From Staphylococcus borealis (GTDB taxonomy: Bacteria; Bacillota; Bacilli; Staphylococcales; Staphylococcaceae): a DNA stretch of 64,000 bases. Below the pieces are notes generated by a model. It was not told where the DNA came from. It searched no databases and saw nothing but the letters and a program-made list of their open reading frames with translations. Made by a program: the position numbers and the translations under genes. Shown piece by piece: positions 39,745 through 49,401 of this stretch; within the stretch, counting starts at the first letter, position 1, and every line of letters starts with the position of its first letter. Location: positions 43,985 to 107,984 of the forward strand of contig NZ_CUEE01000007.1 of the NCBI RefSeq assembly GCF_001224225.1. The letters run 5' to 3'.

Positions 39745-40707
39745 TTATTTTAATTCTGATGTAACTTCTTCAAGTGTTGGAATACTCTCAATGGCACCAT
39801 ATTTTGTTGTAACTTTTGCTGCTACGAAGTTACTGAATTGCAATATGGCTTGCCCTTCTTCCTTAAGCAATTTAGTCATATTCACTTCATCACTTAATAA
39901 TATTCTGCTAATTGCTGCGCCAATAAAGGCATCTCCTGCGCCTGTCGTATCAACGGCTTTTACTTTAAATCCTTCATGATATATCTTAGTTCCATCTTTT
40001 AAAATAATACTAGCGCCATTTGGACCTTGTGTATAAATAACTGCTACGACCGATCCTTGGAATAACGACTGAATTGCACTTTCTTCATCCGCTTCGCCTG
40101 TAATAAATTCAAGTTCCTCATCTGAAACTTTTATGATATTCGCTTTAGGAATGAACGCCTGTATCGTTTCTTTACATGCTTCAGCACTATGCCATAGCGG
40201 TAAACGTACATTAGGATCAAAAACGATGGTTCCATTAGCTGATTTAAATTTATCAATCATAGCTTGATGCGCTTCTTTCATATCACTTTCAACTAAATCA
40301 ACAGAACAGAAATGTAGGATATCATTCGGATTAATTGAAATTTCGTCTAAATAGTCCGCTTTATAAAGCATATCAGCAGAAGGTTTACGATAAAATGAAA
40401 AATCTCTTTGTCCATCTTCTTTTAAGCTTACAAATGCTAATGCCGTATTTGCTACATCTGTTCTTCTTATAAATTGAGTACCTACACCTAGATTGCTTAA
40501 AGTTTCAACTATAATATCACCAAATGCATCATTACCTAATTGCGTCACCATTTCAGTAGATGCTCCCATTTTACGTGCTACACTTACTACATTTGCAGGT
40601 GCACCCCCAACTTGTCGACTAAATTGTTCAACATCTTTAAGTTCAGAGTTCTTCACATTTGGTATAAAATCTATTAATGCTTCACCTATTCCGTATAACT
40701 TTCTCAT
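39745..40707 (-). CDS. scrK: Fructokinase (PfkB family) ScrK
   Basis: The 320-residue ribokinase-family kinase phosphorylates fructose released from sucrose-6-phosphate. N-terminal motif GGAPANVVSVARKMGA and C-terminal PfkB signature VDTTGAGDAFIGAAISR, with the catalytic aspartate, are present. The gene follows scrB with a 3-bp gap and the product order ScrR-ScrB-ScrK matches a sucrose catabolic operon. Confidence 0.93.
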   Translation of the reverse strand: MRKLYGIGEALIDFIPNVKNSELKDVEQFSRQVGGAPANVVSVARKMGASTEMVTQLGNDAFGDIIVETLSNLGVGTQFIRRTDVANTALAFVSLKEDGQRDFSFYRKPSADMLYKADYLDEISINPNDILHFCSVDLVESDMKEAHQAMIDKFKSANGTIVFDPNVRLPLWHSAEACKETIQAFIPKANIIKVSDEELEFITGEADEESAIQSLFQGSVVAVIYTQGPNGASIILKDGTKIYHEGFKVKAVDTTGAGDAFIGAAISRILLSDEVNMTKLLKEEGQAILQFSNFVAAKVTTKYGAIESIPTLEEVTSELK

Positions 40708-40710
40708 TTT

Positions 40711-42195
40711 TTAATCATCCTTAAGTTCATATTTAGTGAATTTTAAATAAACTTGTCCTGTTTCTGTTGATGTTTCTATACCTGTAGCATTTTCATCTGG
40801 AAATATTCTTGAAGTTAAAACACGTTCGCCGTCATTGCAAAATATCTCAATACTTGATGTATCAACAAATATTTGTAATTGGCTCAATGGAGACTTTAAA
40901 ATTGTACTTCTTGTTAAATCTTGAACATTGTCTGGCAATAATCCACTTTCCGTGCGATCCAATGTAAGCTTTTGTTCGCTTGTATTATAGATAATTTTGG
41001 TGTTATTTAACTTTGATGTACGTAATTCAAAATAAATTTCTGACGCATCATTTTCAAGAATATCAATAATCAGTTCATACTGTGTACCTTCATATGGATG
41101 TAATTTTCGATTAAATTTATTAGCATAACCTAGTGCAGTTTCTTTATTTTTACGTAACTTTTCAAGCCCTTTAAACGGACGTTGTCGCAGTTGATTATCC
41201 TCAATTGTCAGCACCCTAGGTATTGTTAAACAATGTGCCCATCCTTCATCATCGGTAGGATAATTGATTTCAGGTAACCCCATCCATCCAATTAATATTC
41301 TATTACCATTTTCATCTAAAAATGTTTGAGGCGCGTAAAAATCAAAGCCATTATCTAGCTCTATAAAGTCCCCATGTTCAAATGATAATGTGTCAAAATC
41401 TATATCCCCTATCAAATATCCAGATTGATATATATTTCTAAAGCGATCACCCTGTGCTTCAATTCCTTGGGGACTGAAAAGTATGATATCTTTAGAATTC
41501 AAATTAAAATAGTCAGGACATTCCCACATATAGCCAAAGTTTTTTAAATGTGTTTCAAGTTCCCCACAAAAAGACCATTGCTTTAATTGTTTATCTTTCG
41601 TCTTGTAAATTAAACAACGACCTTGTTCATCATTTGTTTGGGCACCAATTATCACAAAATATTCACCATTCAATTCAAACACTTTAGGATCTCTAAAATG
41701 ACTTGTATATCCCTCTGGTTGTGAAGCGATAACGGGTTTATCAAATTTTGTAATCGTACCGTCATTTTCTACTTTCGCAATCATCTGACTAGCATAACGT
41801 TCCCATTGAGCATCACGTCGATTACCTGTGTATATGTAATATAAGTCGCCTTCATGTTCAAAAGCACTGCCACTATAAACACCGTGACTATCATAATATG
41901 TATCTGGTTTTAATACAGCACCTTGTGGTTCGAACGTCACTAAATCGTCACTCGTATAATTAAACCAATACTTCAATCCATGTACAGCACCAAGTGGGAA
42001 CCATTGATGTGAAACATAATATTTGCCATTATGATAAATTAAACCGTTAGGATCATTGAGCAAACCTGTTTCAGGTTGGATATGAAATGTCTGACGAAAT
42101 CTTGACGCTTCGACTTGCTGTTTAAGATGCTCTAGGTACTTTTTATCTACGTCTTCAACGCGACGATAACGTTCTTCTCTTGACCATTCAGCCAT
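40711..42195 (-). CDS. scrB: Sucrose-6-phosphate hydrolase (GH32) ScrB
   Basis: The 494-residue GH32 invertase-type enzyme hydrolyses sucrose-6-phosphate to glucose-6-phosphate and fructose. The three catalytic motifs are present: the nucleophile in GLLNDPNGLIYHNGKYY, the RDPKVF aspartate and the WECPDYF glutamate. A sucrose PTS permease gene is not in this window, so uptake must be encoded elsewhere. A LacI-type operator lies upstream. Confidence 0.95.
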   Translation of the reverse strand: MAEWSREERYRRVEDVDKKYLEHLKQQVEASRFRQTFHIQPETGLLNDPNGLIYHNGKYYVSHQWFPLGAVHGLKYWFNYTSDDLVTFEPQGAVLKPDTYYDSHGVYSGSAFEHEGDLYYIYTGNRRDAQWERYASQMIAKVENDGTITKFDKPVIASQPEGYTSHFRDPKVFELNGEYFVIIGAQTNDEQGRCLIYKTKDKQLKQWSFCGELETHLKNFGYMWECPDYFNLNSKDIILFSPQGIEAQGDRFRNIYQSGYLIGDIDFDTLSFEHGDFIELDNGFDFYAPQTFLDENGNRILIGWMGLPEINYPTDDEGWAHCLTIPRVLTIEDNQLRQRPFKGLEKLRKNKETALGYANKFNRKLHPYEGTQYELIIDILENDASEIYFELRTSKLNNTKIIYNTSEQKLTLDRTESGLLPDNVQDLTRSTILKSPLSQLQIFVDTSSIEIFCNDGERVLTSRIFPDENATGIETSTETGQVYLKFTKYELKDD

Positions 42196-42250
42196 ATTAT
42201 TCCTCCATCATTGATAAATTAAATCTAAGTTTATTATTATTCTATCATCG

Positions 42251-42272
42251 ACTATGGTATCGGTTCCATAGT
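42251..42272. promoter_or_regulatory. ScrR operator (LacI-type dyad)
   Basis: ACTATGG...CCATAGT (7-bp arms) is centred on GGTATCGGTTCC, a LacI-family-like dyad 56 bp upstream of the scrB ATG. It lies between scrR and scrB, as expected for autorepression or repression of scrBK. Confidence 0.65.
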
Positions 42273-42291
42273 TTTATGTAAATTAAAATTT

Positions 42292-43242
42292 CTATATTTC
42301 AACTGGGATTGTGGTTTTTAACACGACATTTTTAGAAAAAATTAATTCATTTAATTGTTTCATAGCATGCGTCCCAGCTTTATAATAATTAAATTTAACA
42401 GTCGTAATCGCAGGCGTGACGAGTTGCGTCATTGGGTCTCCTCCAAAACCATAAATTTGATAGTTCTCAGATGTATTGGGTTGTTGAGAATAAAACTTAT
42501 GAATTGCTAATGCTATAGGATCTGTTGCCCCAATTAATACGTCAATATTACATGTATGATTTAACTTTTCAGCAACATCATTTTTAGCCTCTTCATATTT
42601 AAAAGAAGTTACATAAATTTGGGGATGAATATCATATTTTTTTAAAGCATCAATAATACCTTGCTTTCGTTGTATACCCACAGCAACATCTTCTTCACTA
42701 ACTCCAAAGAATACGACATTTCGAAATTGTTGATGCCCTATTTGTTCACCTACGATGTATCCTGCTTGATAATCATCATGGATAATACTATGTAACTCAG
42801 GATGCGACTGACCGACTAGAATAACTGGTACATCTAATTTCTGAATCACTTCTAAATGTTTATTTGTTAAAGTAGTAGCCATTAATATGATGCCATCTAC
42901 TTTACTTCTTGAAAAGGTCTCAAGTGCTTCAATCTCAGCATGAACATCTAAACCAGTATAATTAAGTAATAATTGATATTGATGTTGATGGCATACCGAT
43001 ACAATGCCTTTAACTGTTTCATCCACTGCATGTGAATTCATTCTTGGTATAATAGCACCAATCATATGTGTATGCTTGGCTCTTAAACTTTGCGCAAATT
43101 GATTTGGTTGGTAATCATGCTCAGCTATGATACGACTTAACTTTTCCTTCGTATGCGGGCTAACTGAGCCGTCATTTAAAAAGCGGGAGACCGTGCTTTT
43201 AGATACTCCCGCTAATTTTGCGATATCTGATATATTTTTCAT
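42292..43242 (-). CDS. scrR: LacI-family sucrose repressor ScrR
   Basis: The 316-residue protein starts MKNISDIAKLAGVSKSTVSRFLNDGSVS, the LacI helix-turn-helix plus hinge. A periplasmic-binding-like effector domain (residues ~60-316) with GAIIPRMNSHAVDETVKGI and VDGIILMATTLT follows. It should sense a sucrose-derived signal and repress scrBK. ATG 43242 is preferred over a GTG four codons upstream, because the helix-turn-helix start fits the family. AGGTGATTAATCT serves as ribosome site. Confidence 0.88.
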   Translation of the reverse strand: MKNISDIAKLAGVSKSTVSRFLNDGSVSPHTKEKLSRIIAEHDYQPNQFAQSLRAKHTHMIGAIIPRMNSHAVDETVKGIVSVCHQHQYQLLLNYTGLDVHAEIEALETFSRSKVDGIILMATTLTNKHLEVIQKLDVPVILVGQSHPELHSIIHDDYQAGYIVGEQIGHQQFRNVVFFGVSEEDVAVGIQRKQGIIDALKKYDIHPQIYVTSFKYEEAKNDVAEKLNHTCNIDVLIGATDPIALAIHKFYSQQPNTSENYQIYGFGGDPMTQLVTPAITTVKFNYYKAGTHAMKQLNELIFSKNVVLKTTIPVEI

Positions 43243-43340
43243 TAGATTAATCACCTAAATTAACTGTCATTTAAGCATTATTTTATCACATAACTATTCT
43301 TATAAAATACTGTTTAGTATATGAATCACTAATAAAACTA

Positions 43341-44585
43341 TCAATATCTTTTATTCAGTTTGTTTAATTCGCCATAAAAATACGCTTTCTCACCATGAAC
43401 AAGTTGATCTAATCCTGTCTTATCTTCTTCTTCAGTGGTTGCAATAGGCATGATACTTTGTAAAATCTTACCTATAATCCAAGTTAAAACCACCGTGTAA
43501 CATAAAACCACGAGCACAGCTATAACTTGAATCAACACTGAGTGAATATCTCCGTTATAGATAAATCCGTTTGATATATCATGATTAACATGTTGTGATT
43601 GAAACACGCCAGTTAGAATAGCACCAACGATACCTCCTGCACCATGAATACCAAAAGCATCAAGTGTATCGTTATATTTATACTTCACTTTAATCACATT
43701 AATAACGAAATAACAAACGATGCCCCCCGCAAATGCAATAACAAATGCATTGAAATAATTCACATAGCCTGCTGCAGGTGTAATAGCGACTAAGCCAGCT
43801 AAGACACCTGATAATAAGCCTAGTAGGCTAATTTTCTTAGTCATAAGGTACTCAATGATTAACCAACTAAACGCACCACCACTTGCCGCGATAATTGTAT
43901 TTACAAATGATGTAAGTGCAACATCATTTAACGTATATGCACTTCCTGTGTTAAAACCATACCAACCAATCCAAACTAAAATACCACCAATTAAAGTGAT
44001 TAAAAGATTATGTGGCTGTATTTTTTCAATTTTTTTACCATTACCTATCATAATCGCTAAAATAAGGCCTGAGAGACCAGATGTGATATGTACAACTGTA
44101 CCACCAGCGTAATCTAAAGCACCAAGTTGTTGTATCCATCCTCCGCCCCATACCCAATGCGCAACTGGGCTATATATCAAAATCACCCATAAGAATATAA
44201 AAATAATAAACGGAAAGAATTTCATACGTTCAGCAATTGAACCTGAAAGTATTGAAACTGCTATTGTGCAAAACATCATTTGGAACAACATAAATAATGC
44301 AAACGGGATGTGTGGACTTAATTGGTCATTGACTGCAAAACCAACATGTTGTAACCCGATCAAATCGAAATTACCTATAAAAGCATTGCCTGTTCCAAAA
44401 CTTGATGAAAAACCTAATGTAACCCATGTAAACGTCACGATAATCATTGCTGCCATACTTTGCATAACTGTGTTTAGGACATTCTTTGATTGAACTAGCC
44501 CACCATAAAACAAGCTAAGCCCAGGGGTCATAACCCAAACAAGTAAAGTGCAAAGAAATAAAAAAATTGTGTCATCCATCTTCAT
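43341..44585 (-). CDS. amt: Ammonium transporter AmtB/NrgA
   Basis: The 414-residue protein has about 11 membrane segments. Landmarks are FYGGLVQSKNVLN, the DYAGGTVVHITSGL segment (twin histidine family motif 1), NTGSAYTLNDVALTSFVNTIIAASGGAFSW, and GIHGAGGIVGAILTGVF (second histidine). It imports ammonium/ammonia when nitrogen is limiting. A GlnR-type box lies upstream. No glnK-type PII gene follows, consistent with staphylococci lacking the classical PII partner here. Confidence 0.92.
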   Translation of the reverse strand: MKMDDTIFLFLCTLLVWVMTPGLSLFYGGLVQSKNVLNTVMQSMAAMIIVTFTWVTLGFSSSFGTGNAFIGNFDLIGLQHVGFAVNDQLSPHIPFALFMLFQMMFCTIAVSILSGSIAERMKFFPFIIFIFLWVILIYSPVAHWVWGGGWIQQLGALDYAGGTVVHITSGLSGLILAIMIGNGKKIEKIQPHNLLITLIGGILVWIGWYGFNTGSAYTLNDVALTSFVNTIIAASGGAFSWLIIEYLMTKKISLLGLLSGVLAGLVAITPAAGYVNYFNAFVIAFAGGIVCYFVINVIKVKYKYNDTLDAFGIHGAGGIVGAILTGVFQSQHVNHDISNGFIYNGDIHSVLIQVIAVLVVLCYTVVLTWIIGKILQSIMPIATTEEEDKTGLDQLVHGEKAYFYGELNKLNKRY

Positions 44586-44663
44586 AATTACCACTTCCTT
44601 TGAAAATATCATAATGATACTTCAAAGAAATAGCAAAAATACGTAAGATAAAATGACACAATA

Positions 44664-44680
44664 TGTTACATAATATAACA
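44664..44680. promoter_or_regulatory. GlnR-type operator upstream of amt
   Basis: TGTTACATAATATAACA is an exact TGTNA-N7-TNACA match to the GlnR/TnrA box, 79 bp upstream of the amt ATG. It lies in the gap before the tusA-like gene, on the correct side for amt. Confidence 0.7.
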
Positions 44681-44703
44681 GTGTTTTAATCACTTATTTA
44701 ATT

Positions 44704-44928
44704 TTAAGCTTTTTGAATTGTAATTGTCCAAGATGCATCATCTAATTGTTCATAATTCGTAACTGGATAACCTTGTTCAGCCGCCCAATTTGGAATAGCT
44801 TCTGTTGCTTGCGTACAATCGAAATCTATTTTAAGTTCATCACCATTATCTAATGTTTGCATTTTCTTTTGTGCTTCAATAAGTGGAAATGGACATACCA
44901 TACCTACTGTACCTAATTCATATAACAT
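44704..44928 (-). CDS. TusA-like sulfurtransferase partner (YeeD/TsuB)
   Basis: The 74-residue TusA/SirA-fold protein has the catalytic cysteine in GTVGMVCPFPLIEAQKKM. It lies 18 bp downstream of a YeeE/YedE transporter gene. The arrangement mirrors TsuA-TsuB, in which the membrane protein takes up thiosulfate and the small sulfurtransferase accepts the sulfur. GGAGGAATAAC precedes its start. Confidence 0.82.
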   Translation of the reverse strand: MLYELGTVGMVCPFPLIEAQKKMQTLDNGDELKIDFDCTQATEAIPNWAAEQGYPVTNYEQLDDASWTITIQKA

Positions 44929-44946
44929 TGTTATTCCTCCAATTAA

Positions 44947-46044
44947 TTATGTTGTTTGTGTTTGTTTTGGAACTGCAGTAGTTTGAGATTGTGATGTTTG
45001 TTTTTCTAACTTTTTCATTGGTCTAATGAAAATAAAGTAACTCATAAACCATACACCTAAAATCATAGAACCTAGTGCAATCCAGCCTTTCCAAGACATA
45101 ATAGCTGTTTCTACTAAGCCATTACCAATTGAACAACCACCTGCTACTGAGGCACCGAATCCCATGCAAATACCACCAATAGCACTATTACGAATCGTCT
45201 TCTTATCAGGTAATCGCCATTTGAATTCACGTGATCCTCTAGCAGCGATATATGACCCTAAAAAGATACCTAATATTAATAGTACACCCCAATCTATTAA
45301 CTGAGTATCTCCTGTAATTAAAAACGTAATTAAGTTTGCTGATGGTGTTGTGATGCCTAAACCATAATCTCTACCAGTTGACATACTCATCGGCCAAGCA
45401 ATTAATGCTATCAAACCAACTGCTATACCAGCTACAAATGGGTGGTATCGTTTTTCAAATAAATAATGTCTCAAGCCACTATATTTTTGCTTAAGCTTTG
45501 GAACCGCAAATTTGGGTTTAGGTTTGCGTAACGTTTTAGTTACAAAAATAATCGTGATGATCGTTAATATTAAAGTAAATACCCACATTGGAATACCCGT
45601 TGTCTGAGACATATTGGCATTGATATTTGTAGGTTGATTTATCCACGTCATCACTGGAAGTAGCACACCTGTTTTAGTAATTGCCGCAGTTACTGCATAT
45701 AACACGAGTGCTACCCAACTTCCAATTAAACCTTCTCCAGCACGATACCATGTACCTGTAGCACAGCCTCCTGCTAATACAATACCTATTCCAAATATAA
45801 ACGCACCAATGATGGTACCAATAATTGGAAATGTACTATCAGGTATTGAAATAAGATTTAACCCAGTTAAGATCAGTAGTCCTATACTTTGGACTGTAAT
45901 AGCTACTAATAAAGCATAAAACATTTTGTTATTTTTTTGAACATACATGTCTCTAAAGCCACCAGCTAGGCAAAAACGTGTACGTTGCATAACAAACCCT
46001 AATAATATTCCAACGATAAGACCACTAATAATCATCCATATCAC
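44947..46044 (-). CDS. YeeE/YedE (TsuA) thiosulfate transporter
   Basis: The 365-residue hydrophobic protein has about 9-10 membrane segments with the family cysteine motifs RTRFCLAGGFRD, GGCATGTWYRAGEG and GGCSIGNGLVE. Similar cysteines in TsuA relay thiosulfate. It is upstream of and co-oriented with the TusA-like gene, so the two likely form a thiosulfate uptake unit. Sulfur starvation control is expected but no site was identified. Confidence 0.85.
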   Translation of the reverse strand: MIWMIISGLIVGILLGFVMQRTRFCLAGGFRDMYVQKNNKMFYALLVAITVQSIGLLILTGLNLISIPDSTFPIIGTIIGAFIFGIGIVLAGGCATGTWYRAGEGLIGSWVALVLYAVTAAITKTGVLLPVMTWINQPTNINANMSQTTGIPMWVFTLILTIITIIFVTKTLRKPKPKFAVPKLKQKYSGLRHYLFEKRYHPFVAGIAVGLIALIAWPMSMSTGRDYGLGITTPSANLITFLITGDTQLIDWGVLLILGIFLGSYIAARGSREFKWRLPDKKTIRNSAIGGICMGFGASVAGGCSIGNGLVETAIMSWKGWIALGSMILGVWFMSYFIFIRPMKKLEKQTSQSQTTAVPKQTQTT

Positions 46045-46195
46045 TATTAATTCATCCTTTCCCGATTTTTTTACTAAGGTATTATAATCAATTGTACTAA
46101 ATTTGGCAACTTCTTAAAATAAAATGCTTCTAGCGATTTTTCACATGACCTATAAATTATTGCATTTGATTCACTCAATGTTGGCAAAATAAAAA

Positions 46196-46446
46196 CGGGA
46201 GTGGAACAGAATTCTTTTGAATTCGTGGTCCACTCCCAGCTTGCTTTGCTTGTAGAATTTCTAAGTGAAATTCTCTTTGTTGGGGCCCCGACTCCCAACT
46301 TGCTTTGCTTGTAGAATTTCTAAGTGAAATTCTCTTTGTTGGGGCCCCTGACTAGAACTGAGAATAGCTTGATTTAAGCGCCTTATCAGTTCAGTCAGCT
46401 ACTGTGAATTTGCTAAATAGCATTATTATATTATTTATGTCCCAGA
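46196..46446 (-). repeat. STAR-like intergenic element, copy 6 (two units, reverse orientation)
   Basis: GGGAGTGGAACAGAATTC hairpin, then two nearly identical units with CAGCTTGCTTTGCTTGTAG, GAATTTC-TAAGT-GAAATTC and TTGGGGCCCCGACTCCC or GGGGCCCCTGACT, then AGTTCAGTCAGC and TTATATTATTTATGTCCCAG. It fills most of the 46045-46470 gap between the transporter and rex. The rest is AT-rich, with no gene seen. Confidence 0.87.
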
Positions 46447-46470
46447 GTGCTGTAATAAAAGTGACATTAT

Positions 46471-47109
46471 TTAATTGGAATAATTTTTCATGAAGAATAG
46501 CAATGATTGCAATTCTATACCTAAGTCAATATGATGAACTTGTACAGTATTAGGTACTTCTATTCTACTTGGTGTGAAATTTAAAATACCATTAATATTT
46601 GCTTCAATTAACTCATTTGCCACACGTTGCGCTACACTTTCTGGCGTCGTTAAAATAACAACATTAATATCTTTGTCAGCAAGAACTTGTTTTAAGTCGT
46701 TCATATGATGAACAGTCACATCACCAATCTTATTTCCGACAATGTGCTCATCAACATCAAAAGCCTCTGTAATGGTCATTTCATCGTGAATTGAAAAGTT
46801 ATACGTTAAAAGTGCTCTACCTAAATTACCAACACCTACCAATGCAATGTGTATATTATCGCTATCACTAAGTGTCGTTTTAAAGAATTCTAATAAACTA
46901 TCTATATTGTAACCGTAACCTTTTTTCCCTAATTCTCCAAAATATGAGAAATCTCTACGAATGGTTGCTGATTCAATATTTAATGCCTCGCTAATCGCTT
47001 TTGAATTCACTCTGTCTATGCCTTTTGATTTTAACGTGTTAACGAATCTGTAATATAAAGGTAATCGTTTCAAAGTTGCCCGTGGAATTTTAGATTTATT
47101 TTGAGCCAT
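46471..47109 (-). CDS. rex: Redox-sensing transcriptional repressor Rex
   Basis: The 212-residue regulator has an N-terminal winged helix ([61 protein letters not shown]). A C-terminal Rossmann domain with [10 protein letters not shown] binds NADH/NAD+. Rex represses fermentation genes until NADH rises. The protein ends FFMKNYSN. It is divergent from an ABC-F gene. Confidence 0.96.
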   Translation of the reverse strand: MAQNKSKIPRATLKRLPLYYRFVNTLKSKGIDRVNSKAISEALNIESATIRRDFSYFGELGKKGYGYNIDSLLEFFKTTLSDSDNIHIALVGVGNLGRALLTYNFSIHDEMTITEAFDVDEHIVGNKIGDVTVHHMNDLKQVLADKDINVVILTTPESVAQRVANELIEANINGILNFTPSRIEVPNTVQVHHIDLGIELQSLLFFMKNYSN

Positions 47110-47254
47110 TTAAAATGCCCCCCTTTCGTTTGAATTTTATAATCTATGTATCCAAACTATTTTGAGTGCTATACGTTTTAAATTTTTTTAAATTTTCTTA
47201 TGTCCTATTATGAATACTGGAATATTATACCTTAACGCATTTTAAAAATAAATA

Positions 47255-47276
47255 ACTTAGTTTCAAGAAACTAAGT
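47255..47276. promoter_or_regulatory. Perfect palindrome between rex and the ABC-F gene
   Basis: Arms ACTTAGTTTC (47255-47264) and GAAACTAAGT (47267-47276) are separated by only AA. The site lies in the 241-bp divergent gap. It could be an operator for a dimeric regulator or a short hairpin. It has no T run, and it differs from Rex consensus half-sites as I know them (TTGTGAA-type). Confidence 0.4.
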
Positions 47277-47350
47277 AATACGGTAAAATATAGAGTAATA
47301 TACAACTTAATTTCGAGTAATAAACTTACAAATAGAAAGGTGAAACCTGA

Positions 47351-49294
47351 ATGATACTCTTGCAATTAAATGACATTTCGAAATCATTTGATGGTGATGA
47401 TATTTTCACACGTGTGAATTTCGAAGTAAAGACAGGCGAACGAATCGGAGTCGTAGGTCGTAACGGTGCTGGAAAATCAACCTTAATGAAAATTATTGCC
47501 GGTGTTGAAGATTACGACAGCGGCCATATTTCTAAAATTAAAAATTTACGAATGGGTTACCTGACCCAACAAATGACGCTTAATTCATCCGCTTCAGTGT
47601 TTGAAGAAATGTCTAAACCATTTGAACATCTCAAAAAGATGGAACGCTTAATTAAAGAAGAAACGAACTGGCTCGCTGATCATGCATCTGACTATGATTC
47701 TGATGCCTATCAACAACATATGGAACGTTATGAATCATTAACCAATCAATTTGAACAACTCGATGGTTATCAATATGAAAGTAAAATCAAAACAGTTCTA
47801 CATGGTCTAAATTTTAACGAAGATGATTTTGATAAACCTATTAACGATTTTAGTGGTGGTCAAAAAACACGATTATCATTAGCGCAAATGTTATTGAATG
47901 AGCCAGATTTATTACTATTAGACGAACCTACAAACCATTTAGATTTAGAAACAACAAAGTGGTTAGAAGATTATTTAAAATACTTCAAAGGTGCCATCGT
48001 CATCATCAGTCACGATAGATACTTCTTAGACAAGATTGTCACGCAAATCTATGATGTATCACTTGGTGATGTTAAACGATATGTAGGCAATTACGAGCAA
48101 TTTATCGAGCAACGTGATAAGTATTATGAAAGTCGCATGCAAGAATATGAACGTCAACAAGATGAAATTAAGCGATTGGAAACCTTTGTAGAAAAGAATA
48201 TTACACGCGCCTCAACAAGTGGTATGGCGAAAAGTCGTCGCAAAACATTAGAAAAAATGGAACGTATCGACAAACCAATGTTAGACGCAAGAAGTGCCAA
48301 TATTCAATTTGGTTTCGATCGAAATACAGGAAATGACGTGATGCACATTCGCAATCTTGAAATTGGTTATGATGCGCCTATAACATCTCCAATTAACATA
48401 GAAGTCACGAAAGGCGATCATATCGCAATCATAGGTCCTAATGGTGTAGGTAAAACGACGCTAATTAAAACAATCGCACAACGACAAGATCAATTAGACG
48501 GCAATATTACCTTTGGTGCTAATCTACAAATTGGTTACTATGATCAAAAGCAAGCAGAATTTAAATCCAACAAAACAATTCTCGACTATGTTTGGGATCA
48601 ATATCCAACTATGAATGAAAAAGACATACGCGCTGTATTAGGACGTTTCTTATTTGTACAAGATGATGTTAAAAAAATTATTAACGATTTATCTGGTGGC
48701 GAAAAAGCACGATTACAATTAGCACTCCTAATGTTACAACGAGATAACGTCTTAATCCTTGATGAACCTACAAACCATTTAGATATTGATTCTAAAGAAA
48801 TGCTTGAACAAGCATTAAAAGATTTTGAAGGAACGATTCTATTCGTTTCACATGATCGATACTTTATTAATCAATTAGCTAATAAAGTCTTTGATTTAAA
48901 TATAGATGGCGGTCAGATGTATCTTGGAGATTATCAATATTATATTGAGAAAACAGAAGAAGCAGCTGCATTAGAGGCATTTGAAAATGAACGTAATGAT
49001 GATAGCAAGAATGATGTTTCCAATCAAAACGTAAACAATAACACCATCAATACGTATGATTCACAAAAACAACAACGCCGTGAGCAACGTAAATTAGAAC
49101 GACTCATTGAAGAATGTGAATCTAAAATTGAATCCTATGAAAATGAAATCACTCAAATTGATGAACAACTGACGCAACCTGATGTATTTAATAATCCTGA
49201 AAAAGCTTCATCATTAGCGAATCAAAAACAAGAAACCGAACAGAAATTAGAACAAGTTATGACCGAATGGGAAAATTTACAAGAAAATATTTAA
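47351..49294 (+). CDS. ABC-F subfamily ATPase (YdiF/Uup-like)
   Basis: The 647-residue protein has two ABC domains without membrane segments. Walker A motifs are GRNGAGKSTLMK and GPNGVGKTTLIK; signatures are DFSGGQKTRLSLAQ and DLSGGEKARLQLA; Walker B is LLLLDEPTNHLD and VLILDEPTNHLD. The ~80-residue linker (ERQQDEIKRLETFVEKNITRASTSGMAKSRRKTLEKM) and a C-terminal coiled coil (KQQRREQRKLERLIEECESKIESYENEI) fit ribosome-associated ABC-F factors. A ribosome rescue or translation role is expected; antibiotic resistance is not implied by this subgroup. Its own terminator follows. Confidence 0.9.
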   Translation: MILLQLNDISKSFDGDDIFTRVNFEVKTGERIGVVGRNGAGKSTLMKIIAGVEDYDSGHISKIKNLRMGYLTQQMTLNSSASVFEEMSKPFEHLKKMERLIKEETNWLADHASDYDSDAYQQHMERYESLTNQFEQLDGYQYESKIKTVLHGLNFNEDDFDKPINDFSGGQKTRLSLAQMLLNEPDLLLLDEPTNHLDLETTKWLEDYLKYFKGAIVIISHDRYFLDKIVTQIYDVSLGDVKRYVGNYEQFIEQRDKYYESRMQEYERQQDEIKRLETFVEKNITRASTSGMAKSRRKTLEKMERIDKPMLDARSANIQFGFDRNTGNDVMHIRNLEIGYDAPITSPINIEVTKGDHIAIIGPNGVGKTTLIKTIAQRQDQLDGNITFGANLQIGYYDQKQAEFKSNKTILDYVWDQYPTMNEKDIRAVLGRFLFVQDDVKKIINDLSGGEKARLQLALLMLQRDNVLILDEPTNHLDIDSKEMLEQALKDFEGTILFVSHDRYFINQLANKVFDLNIDGGQMYLGDYQYYIEKTEEAAALEAFENERNDDSKNDVSNQNVNNNTINTYDSQKQQRREQRKLERLIEECESKIESYENEITQIDEQLTQPDVFNNPEKASSLANQKQETEQKLEQVMTEWENLQENI

Positions 49295-49310
49295 AACGCA
49301 TTAATCTTAA

Positions 49311-49351
49311 AATAGCTAGAAAGTATTTTATAACTTTTTAGCTATTTTTTT
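49311..49351 (+). terminator. Terminator of the ABC-F gene
   Basis: AATAGCTA...TAGCTATT with an AT-rich loop is followed by TTTTT, 17 bp beyond the stop. Confidence 0.7.
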
Positions 49352-49401
49352 GAATCAATTTTAATAAAAAGTTATAAACAGTTAAAATGCGATAATACCA
49401 A

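Noticed and set aside
46074..46298. Open frames inside STAR-like elements (also 11816-12085 and 19448-19678)
   Set aside because: They are made of repeat units, vary in frame between copies and lack ribosome sites, so they are artefacts of the repeats.
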